From Platycnemis pennipes (taxonomy: Eukaryota > Arthropoda > Insecta > Odonata > Platycnemididae), in assembly GCA_933228895.1 (NCBI GenBank), contig OW121855.1, forward strand, positions 73,618,698 to 73,682,697: a DNA stretch of 64,000 nucleotides, read 5' to 3'. How positions within the stretch are numbered: position 1 is the first letter of the stretch; every line of letters begins with the position of its first letter. The translations under genes were made by a program, and so were the position numbers. The notes beneath the pieces are model-generated. The model saw nothing but the letters and a program-made list of their open reading frames with translations. It was not told the origin of the DNA and ran no database searches. Below are positions 11,281 to 22,660 of the stretch, one piece after another.

Positions 11281-12239
11281 CTACGACAGTGTCCATTAGG
11301 ATAGCGCTTAACTACCTCGGTATAAATAAGTCGGTCTTGCTTGAAAATAAGAATAAAATTTGTAATTTTCCACACGACTTTAATTATCCAACCGGTTTCA
11401 ACGCAGATGTGTCGTCATCGGGGACTCCTTATTTTCTTAGCTTATTATTCTTATTATTCAAAGCTTATTGTCAAGTATGGAAAAATTTCCACAAAGTTAA
11501 GGCCGCAGTTGTTTCTATAAGTCGGTCTTGGTTTTGATATCTCGTTTCATCGATCGATTGTTGTCGATTTGGAGATTTTCGCGAGATTTCCAGGATAATC
11601 ACGCGCGAACTCGGGGGATACGAAAGAGGGTGGCAAAACTCTCCCCTCTCTCTTCGCAGAGGGAATTCGCAGTTTTATTTTCGCCAACATGTCTGCATCG
11701 CGTGTCCCCGGGCAGTCTACAGCCCGTTGGATTTTTTTTTCGCGTGCAATTCTGATGCAGGGAGAGACGTGAGGTGGATAACTTGACCCAGTCTGCATCG
11801 CGGTTGGGTGAGAGAGGGCCTTGGACTACGGGGAAGGGAATGAACCTCGCCCGTCTGCATATTCAAAGGCGGTTGCTCTTTTGGCCGTTTTATTCGCGTC
11901 GCGGGGTACAAAAACAGTGTGGATTTAATGAAGATACGTTCCCTCGTGGTTTCGGTGGTATGAATACGGGAGAGCTCATACCCAAAAGTAGTCCGCAGAG
12001 CGACTCGGAAGTAAGCTTGTGATGATAGTTACGCGTACCAATGGTTTGCAGTTTCCTTCTGTTTCATTTGTGCCGCGCCCTTCCACGGAATGAGTTCCCA
12101 GCCGTGCTTTTCTGAGTGTGCCGTATCGCGTGATTAAAAATATGTGGAGAGCCCTTTGTGAAAGTTTACCATTTTTTGTGAAGACGGTAGAGTATTCGTT
12201 TTATAAATTGCTGTTCCTTCTGGATTTCTCTTGTTAATG
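11281..12239. other. GC-rich patch, no gene recognised
   Basis: Positions 11,540-12,020 are GC- and CpG-rich against AT-rich flanks and hold overlapping frames of 64-83 codons on both strands. None resembles a known domain and none is long enough to exceed chance. A promoter-associated island is possible but unsupported. Confidence 0.35.
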
Positions 12240-13310
12240 CGGGGTTTAAAAGCACTCGGTAACGTAGAATTATGAAATTAGAATAAAAAAGCCATGCCAA
12301 AAATTTTTGTGGAGCTTGATATCTCACCGACAAACTTTGGCGTGAGTTATTTTAATTTCTGATTTAACATTTAGTGTAGTCGATCTCGCCGATGACCCAG
12401 ATCCTTTAGTATTGGTATATAATACTATTATATTTCGTATTTACTTATTCATAATTATTATTTTTTTGTCAGTGTGAATGTTTGATTTCACGTCAACAAG
12501 ATATTGTCAATCCTGATTTTAGCTTATCGTTATTGCCATTAGTGTATTAGATCTCGCCCTATGTTCAGTTTGCTATCTTTTGCTCAATATTTTTTGTTGG
12601 AAAAGGTAGTTATGCCTCTAATTTGCTTCTCGTTCACAATTTGCGTTCGAAGAAGTAGTCAGGGAAAACTTGGAGAAAAGAATTCCGAAATTCTAAACAC
12701 ACTCATGTTGCATTTTTATTTTTCCTGCCTGCATTTTTGATTTCGCGCCGGAAATCTTTGACTTTTTTTTCTAGCGTTATTGATCTAGCAAAGATTTCAG
12801 ACCCTATTTGATGAATATATCTTGCCCTTCGATTTTTTTGCTGGAAAACTGGTTAGCACGCTGGTCCCAGTGTATACACTAGTCATATATGTATTCATGT
12901 TGGTATGAAGTGCACTTGGTGAGATGAAATTCTGAAAATCGAATAAAAATTCAAACTAATGATTCTTGTTGACGGTCCATATTGATTTCACGTTTAAAGT
13001 CCTTTGTCCGATTTATTAAATTGCATTTTTAATCTTAAGCGTTATCGATCCTGATGACGCTAATGGTATGTATAGTATTAATATATCATTTCCTTACGTA
13101 TTTTGCTGAAAACCTGGCTTACCAGTTGGTCTAAATACGTATGAGGATTCGTGCCGGAATCGATCTAATTTTACATCAAAAGGAGTGGAAAATTATTTCT
13201 ATCCCATTTACTCAATAGGTATGTTTATTTTGTTTTTCCTAAATATGAAAGGTTTGTCTAATTAGTAATTAGCTACTGATTTTTTAAATTTATATTTTTT
13301 ACTGGCGAGG
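12240..13310. repeat. Degenerate tandem repeat, about 230-260-bp period
   Basis: Three landmark sets recur in the same order: GAAATTxTGAAAATxGAATAAAAA-like (12,268, 12,680, 12,929); TGATTTCACG-like (12,485, 12,738, 12,971); and CGTTATTGATCT-like followed by a GATGACxC-like stretch (12,381, 12,533, 12,775, 13,037). A TTTTGCTGGAAAACTGG-like stretch also recurs (12,590, 12,838, 13,098). Spacing is irregular, consistent with an old, decayed array of about four units. Confidence 0.5.
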
Positions 13311-13399
13311 GTAAGTTTTGATGAAGCGGCTCCTTTACGACGCTGTAGACTTAATGACAGCGAGTTTAATTTATAAGCTGCAAATTTCAAGAGGAAAAA

Positions 13400-13490
13400 G
13401 TTTTTCAGGATCGAGAATCAAACCACAGACGATTGGCTTACCGGACCATTTCACAGACCACTACGCTACCCTGGATCCCTAATTCCAGAG
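13400..13490 (-). mobile_element. tRNA-like SINE head
   Basis: On the minus strand, CCAGGGTAGCGTAGTGGTC (box A-like) is followed about 40 bases later by GGTTTGATTCTCGATCC (box B-like). The S1 core does not follow, so this is either a different SINE family or a head-only fragment. It lacks the cloverleaf pairing expected of a working tRNA. Confidence 0.55.
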
Positions 13491-16400
13491 GCAGTTTTGA
13501 GCAGGATCTATAGGAGCTCATTCCCATTTTCGGTTAATCGAGAATGGCACCTGTTAGGTAGAAATGCGCATCAAGATGCAAAGACACCGTCCCCGAGCAT
13601 ATACCCCTATAAAAAACGATAAGCTATCACTTCAAAGTTTTATTTCTCCTGACAAGAATAGGGTTGTGGATTGATTATCGGTCCGGAGAAACTTTTTCCT
13701 GGCGTAATTTTTAACACGTTTGCCATGCGTATCGGCAAAATCTTACAGCGGTGGTATAGTAAGTTTTGAAGGTGTCGGTGTAGAGGACGATTGAAAAAGT
13801 AAGAAGCATGGAAAGCAGGACGACTGATTATGAGTATGCCTAAGATACTAGAAATACAAAAAAATCTTTGGCGAGAATTAGGGTGATGGAGCAAGTAACC
13901 AATGAGCAAAAGAGATCGTCAAGGTGAAAATACATAAAGTTGAGGGTTGGCAAAGCGTCGAAGAGGGAGGGAAAGAAAGAGTTTTGAAAAATTTGAGGAG
14001 AGGATATTGTTGATACGAGGAAAAAAATAGCGTGGGCAAAGTGACATTTGAAATATGAAAACCAGAATAGTTATATTATACAAAAACCAACTCTAATTGA
14101 TCGATGACTATTGTCAAACGTTCAAATGTTTATGGCTATTGCGAATTGCGGTTTTTAATTAGTGAGCATTACGGAGCCAAAATATGTGTTTAGGCATGGC
14201 TTTATTCCATCCCGGAAATGTTCATGCCCCTACGAAATTGTTTTGGGGTTTAATGAGTCGACTGAGAACTTCAGCACGATAATTACGCGCATCGCGCGAC
14301 TCTATTGCGAATTTTCTTTTCAATACCTTTTTCCAAGTTTCTGGTCTTGCATAGGATTCGTGTGGAAAATCCTTCCTCCAGCCTAGTGATGTTAAACTAG
14401 GGTAAAATCTGACGTTGTTTCCACGCCGAGCTTCGGAGACAAAATATTTGAAAAACCCTTATCGCGCTTTGCCGAAGCACTAATGTGTGCGGAATGAAAG
14501 ATTTTTCCGAGAATGGGTGAGGTTCGACGGAATGGGCGTTCTCATTTCGAAAGGTTATTTTACGAGCATTCTATGATGGCGTGTCCGCAAGTTTTATTTT
14601 CCGTCGTATACGTTCTGGGCTCACTTTGCATCACATTTGAGTTCTAAACTGGGCTTACACTGTGCGAGAATATTTTGATCTTTTTCCTTCGCAGGTAAAT
14701 CACGTTACTCGCGTTTGTCTTCTACAACATAGCGTACACATTTGTAAATTTATTTTCCACCCCAAGAACGTAACAAGCGTAAAAAATCAACAGTTCATTT
14801 AGATTTTCGGGCCCGGTATTTTGATATGTGGTAAAATATTTGCTAAATTTAAAAACAAATGTGTTATCGCTTTTTTAAAATTAATGTTTATGTCGATCAA
14901 TCGTTCGGTATATATTTATGTTTTGGAAACCGCAAAGTAACTTAACTTCTCCGTGACGTGATAGTTAACGTTAACGTGACATTATAAAACGGGGTATTGG
15001 TGATTTGTAAAACTTTAATGCGATGTGAAGTGTTTCCATGACCAACTCATGTATTTTTCCGACCGTGTCAATGAACTCTGAACCCTAGGAAAATGACTGC
15101 ATCTCATAAAAGTGCTCTCCTGGGGCGGGTGCGGCACGCAACTGATATTAATCTTGTCTGCCGTGATGAGGGGACTATTTTCATGATAGCAGGAAGAGTG
15201 TTTTGAGCGGGGAAAAATAAAAAAAGAAATTCGTTGCTTATAGCGATGGGTGGAGCGCGCGCACAGAAGGTGTTGCGCGCGAATGTTTTGGTCAATACCA
15301 GTAACCAGTCAAGCTTGACTAGGCTGCGTTGCTTCCGGAAAATTATTTACGCCTATTCACAGCGTATTTGTATCTTTATTGAATGTGAACGACTGAAAAT
15401 CTTCCTGCATGAACATTGAGTTTAATTTGTGAGCTATTTCACTTGTTACTCTAAAAATTTGAGACCTATTTTTGTTTAGTTCGCGTAAAATGAATGAGTT
15501 TCGTGTTCAAGTCACGATTATATTGTAATCATTTAAGCTCGTGGCGGCTTATAGACGTGAGGATGTCTCACACAGCTTTAAATGATATTCTATTGCAAAC
15601 CTAACTTTTTTGATCTCAAGTGTAAAAGAGGCAGCATAATTCTTTATCAATAATTAAGTCTGAACACCACTGTAGTTACCTAAAATATATGACCAAATGT
15701 ACTTCTGCGTTCTGCGCGTACGAATTTTTTAAATGAATTCAACCTCCCAAACGCCAAAAATTACGATATTATGTTTAAAAGGATTATGATACTGATATTT
15801 AAAAGGAACTTCTCAACTCATTGCCGTCACAAATGTATTTAAAATCCATACGTGAGATGCATCACTGGTTTTCCATCCACTAGACATATAATAATCAGCC
15901 TGTATTTAAAGACGATTCGTTTGACGTATTTACGGTTTGCTCCGTATTGAGCGGAAATGGTTAACAATTGTGTTGTGTTATCATTGAAACCCGGTCTATC
16001 TTCAACAATAAGTCCGGCAATAAGTACTAATGAGAATCAGTGGTATTTAACCACTTGTCATATTTTAAGGCATACTATTTGTATACCTTTGTCAATTTCG
16101 TATGCCGGTATTGATTATTTCTGTTAGATATTTCCCGCTTCTGCCGCGTCTAGAGTAGCGGTAGCGCGTAATATGGTTGGTTGGTAGCGTGGGGAACTAC
16201 AGCCGTGGATCATTTAACTAATAATTCCCACGGTGTTCTTCGCATACTGTTGTGTGCACTGCGCTGTGCGACGGTTGGGGGAAAACAGGGATACGCGGAG
16301 GCATCCAACCATTTCCGGTTCCAGGCTCCTGAGCACGGACGTCTTCATCCGTTCTCCCTAAGCGCTGAGTTCTTTTCACGGCCGACAAGGCACGGCACAT

Positions 16401-17034
16401 TTATCGATTTTCGGCCTTGGTTCCACACGCCTGACGTTCATAATATGGCTCTTGAGGGACGATGTTTTTTGTTTACTCAGCTCTCACCCGCGTCCCTCCG
16501 AATGTTGCCAATGTAAACCACTGGAGGTGTAAAAGCATTGGTAAAGAAGAGTGTGAAATTTTAGTTTTTTTTAGTCTAACAAGTTTTTGCTCGCTGGAAT
16601 ATTGGAATTTCATCCTCGTTTCCGGCTGTCAGCCTGCTAAAACATCTATTCTGATTGTTTGCGTAGCAAGTCATTAACTCGAGGGAGTATTGTTAATATT
16701 TCCTAGCGAGGAATCTTTTAAGTTGTCAGGCAATGGATTCCGAGGTAACGTTTGGAACTAGATGCATTGTGGGATCATCCAGCAGATTGCCGTCAACACG
16801 CAAGTAAAGGTGGAAGGAGAAATGATCAAACCAGATATACGGATGGTCAAGTGCCAGTCAGACAGCTGTTAAAGTGCTAATAGTGATTAGAGGTCCCTAA
16901 TGTAAGATGAGAAATTAAAATCAACTACTAAATGACAAAATTTATGAATTCTCCACGAGTAAAAGGCTACTGTAAATATAAATGTCAGCATTCATTAATA
17001 AGAACATTGTCAGAGTATAAAGATTTAGTGGACC
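13491..17034. other. No gene seen in 3.5 kb
   Basis: AT-rich DNA with chance frames. Positions 13,640-14,010 are purine-rich on the plus strand. A GC-richer patch at 16,140-16,520 carries a 111-codon plus-strand frame (16,181-16,516) and a shadow on the other strand, with no recognisable domain. Confidence 0.5.
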
Positions 17035-17100
17035 AGGAATCGAACCACGGACCTTTGGCTTGCCGTGCAAGACCACCGCGTTGCCAGGGTTCCTAATCCT
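17035..17100 (-). mobile_element. tRNA-like SINE head
   Basis: Read on the minus strand, AACCCTGGCAACGCGGTGGT gives a box A-like segment and GGTCCGTGGTTCGATTCCTG a good box B. It resembles the fragment at 13.4 kb in the same orientation. It is not a complete tRNA cloverleaf. Confidence 0.6.
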
Positions 17101-17639
17101 TAGATACCCTCAATCCCTAGATCCTTCTGAACATTGCCTTTGGAATGAGGAATTCCGAGTAGCGTGGTGTTCTGCGCCTTGGTACGGCGGACCAAAGATA
17201 ATTGCTTCGATTTCCAGTCCAGGAAATCTTTTTCTTCTGGAAATATTCTTCAAACTTTCGAACTGTTCATAGCGGCCAGTTAAATTATTAAATAAGTTAA
17301 ATTATTAAATATATTATTATTTTATTATTATTAGAACCTACTTGGGGAGTAAATAAGATGAGAATGGGTTTAGTAATAACGGCATCAGGTAAACAATCGA
17401 GCTGGCCGAGGAAGCATTCGCGAAGCGGAGGGCCTTAAATAGGAAGGGGACTCTCCCAGTCCCAGAGAAACGAAGAAAAGATTAGTTAGAATCATAATAA
17501 TATTAATCATAATATTGATCGTGGCTTTCATTGAATCATAATGTTAATCGTGGATGAAAGAGGATGAACGGATATTGTAGGCAATGGTGATGGGGTTGTC
17601 GTGAATAATGGAGAGAGAGAGTGCTTTATGAAGAGAAAG

Positions 17640-17815
17640 ACGACTGTGGAAGAGGCTATTAGAGGAGGAGGAGTTGGTCGGGAAATAGATGAAATTTAAA
17701 CTAATGGAGGACAATTATTTTTCGAGACGTTGTTCAATAGGATTATAGAGGGAACAATGTCAAGTAAGCGTGGGAAGGGGGAAAAAGAATTGGTGTTTTG
17801 TACGGAATAAATGGC
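17640..17815 (+). mobile_element. Possible LINE C-terminal fragment (family C)
   Basis: One plus-strand frame reads Ile-Ile-Glu-Gly-Thr-Met-Ser-Ser-Lys-Arg-Gly-Lys-Gly-Glu-Lys just before a stop. A similar string (Gly-Arg-Met-Leu-Ser-Lys-Arg-Gly-Lys-Gly-Lys-Lys) occurs at 46,470-46,510. Strings of this kind are found near the end of many LINE ORF2 proteins. No larger conserved domain remains. Confidence 0.35.
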
Positions 17816-17917
17816 GGTACGGGATATAAAAGTCTCATGATGGAGAGCATAAACTCATCTTGTTAATTTTCACGCCATTTATTATGTTCCGAACAATCCA
17901 GTATTAAATTAATTGCT

Positions 17918-18095
17918 GACACAGAAAGAAAAACACGAGTCAAATCCACAAAAATAAACTTTACTACGACCCGGGTTTCACTGTATTGCAGCATCGTCAG
18001 GTGACCCCCTCTGACGATGCTGTAATACAGTGAAACCCGGACCGTAGTGAAGTTTATTTTTGTGGATTTGGCTCGTGTTTTTCTTTCTGTGTTAT
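17918..18095. repeat. Near-perfect 178-bp palindrome with CTGACGATG...GAAAC motif
   Basis: The arms (17,918-18,000 and 18,011-18,095) are complementary over about 84 bases with few mismatches, leaving a loop of about ten bases. Each arm carries CTGACGATGCTG, a short CTGT-AAT-ACAG stem and TGAAACCCGG, once on each strand. An AATAAACTTT-like stretch lies near each outer end. It resembles the other motif-bearing hairpins here and could derive from inverted terminal repeats of a Penelope-like element. Confidence 0.8.
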
Positions 18096-18631
18096 CATGT
18101 TTCGCTTCCACTCCATATCGCTTAAATCTTCAGAATTTGTTTGTAAATTAATTGCGTTGGAAATCACCAAGGCGTGTTTATGTATCCTACTTGTGTGGAT
18201 AGAATATTCATGGTGGTGATTTATGCATTTACAAGTGTTCCAAAATGAACCATTTCGTCTGCAGTTGCATCTCATTCGGATATTTAACTCGAGTTACGCA
18301 TTCTTCCAAACAAGCTTCAATCTTTATCATGGGAACTTTTTATTTCTTTGTCCCGTATTGCCTACTCTAATCACACAGATTGCCTTCTCCTAAATTCTAC
18401 CATCAACCTCCTTTCTTCCCCTGCATCTCGAATACCCAAGGCAACAATACCTTGTTTGCCTTTCCATCTGTATAATCTTTTTAGAACGCTCCGGTTCCAA
18501 GCGTACATAATTTTTGATTTTATAAATTTATCAGCTTGTTTCAACGTTGTGGCCTCGAGTGTTTAGGTGCTTCCTCGAGTGCTTGATGATTTTACCCTTG
18601 TTGGTAATTTTTATACTATCGATTAGTGCGA

Positions 18632-18870
18632 GGATCAGGTTGGTGTGGTGACTAGATTAATGGCCTCCCATCTCGAGGGCCTGGGTTCGAATCCCGATGA
18701 TGATGGATTTCCCAGTGGCATACCGGCCCCTGCGTCAGTGCTACGTGAAGAATGCTTCGAGTGCAGTGCTCCGTCCTTCGGATGGGGCGTTGAACAACGA
18801 TGGGGGCGTTTACTTGGAACCGAAATAGCAATTTTGCACACGAAATCGTTAGATGGAACCGAAAATAGAA
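18632..18870 (+). mobile_element. tRNA-derived SINE S1, well preserved
   Basis: GGTTGGTGTGGTGACTAGAT (box A region), GGGTTCGAATCCCGATGATG (box B), then GAATGCTTCGAGTGCAGTGC, CTCCGTCCTTCGGATGGGGC, GTTGAACAACGATGGGGGCG and TTACTTGGAACCGAAATAGC. It shares the last segment with the copy at 21.9 kb, so these two form a subfamily that differs from copies ending in CCCCTTGGCGCC. The frames over it on both strands are shadows. Confidence 0.85.
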
Positions 18871-18906
18871 TTTTAGTGAAAAAGATAATCTTCTAACCAC
18901 AACCAT

Positions 18907-19454
18907 TCACTCGATTATAGTTAACCGTTTAACCGTTATAAAAAAGCTATAGTGCTCGAATACTAATGATAATATTATCATTATCGATTCACCCACTTTT
19001 AGATTCGCCAGCGTTGGAGAGCCAGTTGACGGAAGTACTCAATCAATCTCTTGGGGCCAAGGCGTTGGCGGAGGAGCTGGCAATCGTATCCGTTTTCATT
19101 GTGGTTAAGGTCAAAGGCCACGGACCTCTCCATGCATTTTTTTAACGAGCTTAAAGCCCTGCCCCCAATATTTGGTATTACGAATGAGCGAAGTTCCATA
19201 TCAGTCCTAAGTACCTACTGTCCTTTACGACTTGCAAATTTGACTTGTGGTGACGATTATAGAAAATAAATCCAACTGTGATTAAAGAGGTTAACGGCTT
19301 TTTCATTTAAGAACTTAAATTCTGTCCTATTTATTTCCATTGTTTAATTTGTTAATTGTATTTTTTAAAAGAATTTTCACTCAGAACGTTATATTTTACT
19401 CTTCACAAGTAGAAGTAAGAGGAATAATCGCAATTTTTACTGCTAATTACAACA
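18907..19454. other. No feature seen
   Basis: A moderately GC-rich block at 19,000-19,200 holds a 66-codon minus-strand frame and a 72-codon plus-strand frame. Neither is recognised. Confidence 0.45.
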
Positions 19455-19580
19455 TTGCCCGGCCGCGGTAGCTAAGTAGGTGACGGGTCGGCTTGGCAAC
19501 CCCAAGGTCTCGGTTTTGAATTCTTGACTCTGACATAGATGTTGTATTTTTCGTAAAAGTATGCTTGGGTTTAATTAGAT
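19455..19580 (+). mobile_element. tRNA-like SINE, second family
   Basis: GGCCGCGGTAGCTAAGTAGG as box A, CCCCAAGGTCTCGGTTTTGA leading to a degraded box B, then TGACTCTGACATAGATGTTG. A similar head is at 46,885-46,995 (CCCCAAGGTCGAGGGTTTGA). The S1 core is absent, so this is a distinct tRNA-derived family. Confidence 0.6.
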
Positions 19581-20094
19581 CATGCGGTGAAAGATAACCG
19601 TCGAAGTTGGAGTAGTTCCTTAAAACCTAACAGTATTGCTGCGACATGGCGTCGCTAAGGTGGAAAGAACCTTTTTTCCCTTCGTTGAAAGCAACGGTAG
19701 ATGACTGAACAGGGCGACGATGCTGATGTCGGGAAGAAGGAGGGCCTACGAAGGAAGATTTCGATGTCGAAGTTAGATGCCTCCTCTTTCATAAAGGGGT
19801 TATTCAGGCACCTAATATGCTGTCTATATTGCAAAAAAACCTATACGGCGTGTGGCAGTGGGTGTTAGGGAGCCAAAAATGTATTAAGTGTTTTAATATA
19901 AAATGTGCGCTATTGTATTGTCATATGGAGGGGGAAACTTTTTTGAAGACATATTGGAGTGACAATTCTCGTAGTTGTTATGGTCGTCAATTGTGCTAAG
20001 GGCAAACGGATACTTGTAATTCTCTGTAATGGAGTGAATTTCTTTTGTCTCATTCATGTCATCCAGTACCGATGTGGTGTGGAGTTTTAATTAT

Positions 20095-20850
20095 GTCTCG
20101 GTGTCGGCGGTAAACTTGACTCTCCTGTACCCATTATTGCTTTCTTCTTAGCATCTGTCTTGCTCCTCTCCGGGCCTGAAGGGCCTCCCATCCTCTATAT
20201 TTAGTTAATGTTCTAGTGGTTAAGGTAGGTTTAGATGGACGTAAAATTCTTCCCTGGTTCCTTATTTTTCACTATTTTAGTACGATTTCCGTCTTTAGTT
20301 CCACATACTTCCTACCCCTTATTGTTCTGTCCAGTTTGCCTGCTCTTCTCTTTCTATCTTGTGTACCCTACATCCTTCCCCCGTCTCATCCTTCTGAACA
20401 CCCTCGCTAATTTTTATGTGCTTTATTAATTCCCTCGGCGCCCTCCTAATTTCTTCAAATGTCGTCTTCTCCCCCCACCATTCCTAGTATTTCCTCTTTC
20501 ATCTTCCATTCCACCCACCCTACTCTTTTCATCCTTCTCCATATCCACTTCTAAAAACCCTGGGTCTATTTTCATCCTCTTTTCTTAAAGTTTGCTTCGG
20601 CGCCATACATGTTCCGCATACCTCCTACCCCTCATCATTCTATCCAAGCTACCCCTTCTTTTTCACACTTTGCCTCGTTCATCCAAAGTTATTCCTTCAT
20701 TGCATCCACGCCCTTGTTACTCGTTCGTTCCAATTTTGTCCTCTTCTTTTTCATCAAACAAATTCAATCTTCTCTTATGGTCTGCAGCACATCCTTTTCG
20801 TATTTTCTTCTATCCACCCTCTAATGTGGTTTCAAGTCTGTCTCCACGCT
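20095..20850. repeat. Pyrimidine-rich tract with diverged direct repeats
   Basis: The plus strand is strongly C+T-rich. TTCCACATACTTCCTACCCC (from about 20,299) recurs as TTCCGCATACCTCCTACCCC (from about 20,611), with related flanks, a spacing near 312 bases. A weaker third version lies around 20,110. The overlapping frames (61-103 codons) are low-complexity products. A heavily decayed LINE on the minus strand is possible. Confidence 0.4.
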
Positions 20851-21067
20851 CAATGACGCTGCAGAGCAGAAGGAAAAGTACAAGGATGGGAATGGGAGCA
20901 TAGACATTTAGAAATTTATTTATATTCTGGGACTTACAAACCCCTTTATAAGCTGTTATTTAATAAATATTCATGTGCCCGAAAATAACATAAATGGTCA
21001 TTACATCGGGTACATTGACTGATAACAATTACACAAGCATAAACATCAATGCCCTGGACAGTAAAAA

Positions 21068-21145
21068 ATATCCCCGCTCGGGATTCGACCTGCGACCTTG
21101 GGATTGACAGGCAAGGGATTTAGTCCACCGCTACGGGCGGCGGCA
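21068..21145 (-). mobile_element. tRNA-like SINE head
   Basis: On the minus strand, CGCCCGTAGCGGTGGACTAA (box A-like) and AAGGTCGCAGGTCGAATCCC (box B) are spaced about 35 bases apart. No S1 core follows, and the pairing needed for a real tRNA is missing. Confidence 0.6.
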
Positions 21146-21199
21146 AATTATGTATTTTTTCACACAGCACAGTAGACTTCGTTCGCAAAAAGTGCCGAC

Positions 21200-21425
21200 A
21201 CAGCGGGGAGGAAAGATGGAGAGAAAAGCTGCTCTTAATGAAAGGCTCCAAGGAGATCTAAACTCTACGTCCCATCCGACGGACGGAGTACTGAACTCGA
21301 ATTATCTCCACGTAGCTATCTAGTGCAGGCCGGTTCAACAATGAAAAATGTGTCTGACACTGCCTGGATTCAAACCCGGGGCTGGGGCAGTAGGCCAGTA
21401 CTCTAACCACCACTCGAGTCCTAAT
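21200..21425 (-). mobile_element. tRNA-derived SINE S1, near full length
   Basis: Reading the minus strand: GGACTCGAGTGGTGGTTAGA (box A), CCCCGGGTTTGAATCCAGGC (box B), a GTGTCAGACACATTTTTCAT stretch, the TTCAGTACTCCGTCCGTCGG and ATGGGACGTAGAG core, and a GGAGCCTTTCATTAAGAGCA end. The usual GACGTTAAAC is altered to GACGTAGAGTTTA. Confidence 0.85.
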
Positions 21426-21917
21426 CACCTGTTACGTGCCTAAATCTCAAAATCTGACAGTTGTTCTCATCCTTAAAGTTCATGTTTCCACGCAACAAAA
21501 TTCTACGTTCAGTGTTATACTCTTCACCAGGCTTCTCTTTACATCCCTTCTTTCCCTATCTATTTGTTGGGAGGCGGCGTTAAATGCACCCTTGCCTGTG
21601 TAGGTGTGTTCCGCTTTTGCTTTCATCGATGTCATCGAACCCTCTCCCCCAGATGAGGAATGAAACATCTTTAAGCTCGGTAATTTTGGATGAGTGAGCA
21701 GGGGCGTGACATTCTCTCCACGCTTCTCCGCTCTGTCTCCCCGGGCGGGGCGCCCTCGGCGTTACGAAGACAACCGATTCCACCCTGTGGTTGCATGGAT
21801 CATCCATTTCTTCCTATTTCTTTGACCGTGCAACTTGTTGCTGGGGCTTTCGACTTTATATAGTTCGGACACGGAGAAGAGATACTGCTGGGAATCAGTG
21901 AAGACGAACACGAAAGC

Positions 21918-22165
21918 GGAGTCGAATTGGTGTGGTGTATTGGGTGCGGTATTCTCATCTCTAGTGCCCGGGTTCGAATCCGTTTTTATTTTATTATCCG
22001 TCTGCGTTTTTTGTTATTGGTATACCGGTCCTTGAGGACGGTGAGGAGAGCATTAGGAGTTCAGTACTCCGTCCGTCGAATGGGACGTTAAACAACAATG
22101 AGGGCCTTTACTTGGAACCGAAAGCAATTTTGTACACGAAATCGTTAGCCTTTTTCTATGCTTGC
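21918..22165 (+). mobile_element. tRNA-derived SINE S1, near full length
   Basis: AATTGGTGTGGTGTATTGGG (box A region), GCCCGGGTTCGAATCCGTTT (box B), then GGTATACCGGTCCTTGAGGA, AGTTCAGTACTCCGTCCGTC and GAATGGGACGTTAAACAACA. The end (GGCCTTTACTTGGAACCGAA) is shared with the copy at 18.6 kb. Confidence 0.85.
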
Positions 22166-22218
22166 ATATCGTTTTCATTATCATTTTCCATCCTTCCCAT
22201 CCACTTTTCATCTAAATT

Positions 22219-22660
22219 TACATATTACCCTGTGAGTCACCGCAAGGGTCAGTGGAAGGGGGTGAACCAGCGCCAGGCATGAATTTTAAAACGCAGAGTT
22301 TTCGATGTGCAATTCTTTACTTGCAGGAATTCCAAAATACTAGTCCATGCATGTAATACTTACATGCAACTAAGAGGTATAATGCTACTTCTTTGTGAAT
22401 AGTTAAAAATCTTAGATATACATTCGCGGAACATGAGTAAGTAAATTGTTAGCATATACATTTTCCTCGACGAATATCCTCATTAAACCATACACGACTG
22501 TATAGTTTACTTGGTATAGTTTAAAATAGTTAGATGTATAACTATTTTACCATTTTTATAACAATAAAAATGGTGCAAGAAAGTTATTGCATGCTTGTCG
22601 CGAAGTCAATGTTTGCCACACACCCATGGCATGACTCGCAGGGTACTAGGTGGATATGAA
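22219..22660. mobile_element. 440-bp block bounded by two outward-facing LINE A tails
   Basis: The left end (TACATATTACCCTGTGAGTC, then CCGCAAGGGTCAGTGGAAGG) is a LINE A 3' end on the minus strand. The right end (GCCACACACCCATGGCATGA, then CTCGCAGGGTACTAGGTGGA) is one on the plus strand. The interior is AT-rich, non-coding, and contains a TACTTACATGCAACTAAG stretch shared with the minus-strand tails at 43.3 and 46.6 kb. Confidence 0.6.

Noticed and set aside
12240..13310. CRISPR-like array
   Set aside because: Units are diverged along their entire length with no short conserved repeat alternating with unique spacers. The DNA is also clearly eukaryotic.
16181..16516. 111-codon plus-strand frame
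   Set aside because: GC-rich patch with an overlapping opposite-strand frame; no domain, no codon or motif support.
17035..17100. Candidate functional tRNA gene
   Set aside because: Box A and box B are present, but acceptor, D and anticodon stems do not pair. The same holds for the heads at 13.4, 19.5, 21.1 and 40.7 kb, so they are treated as SINE relics.
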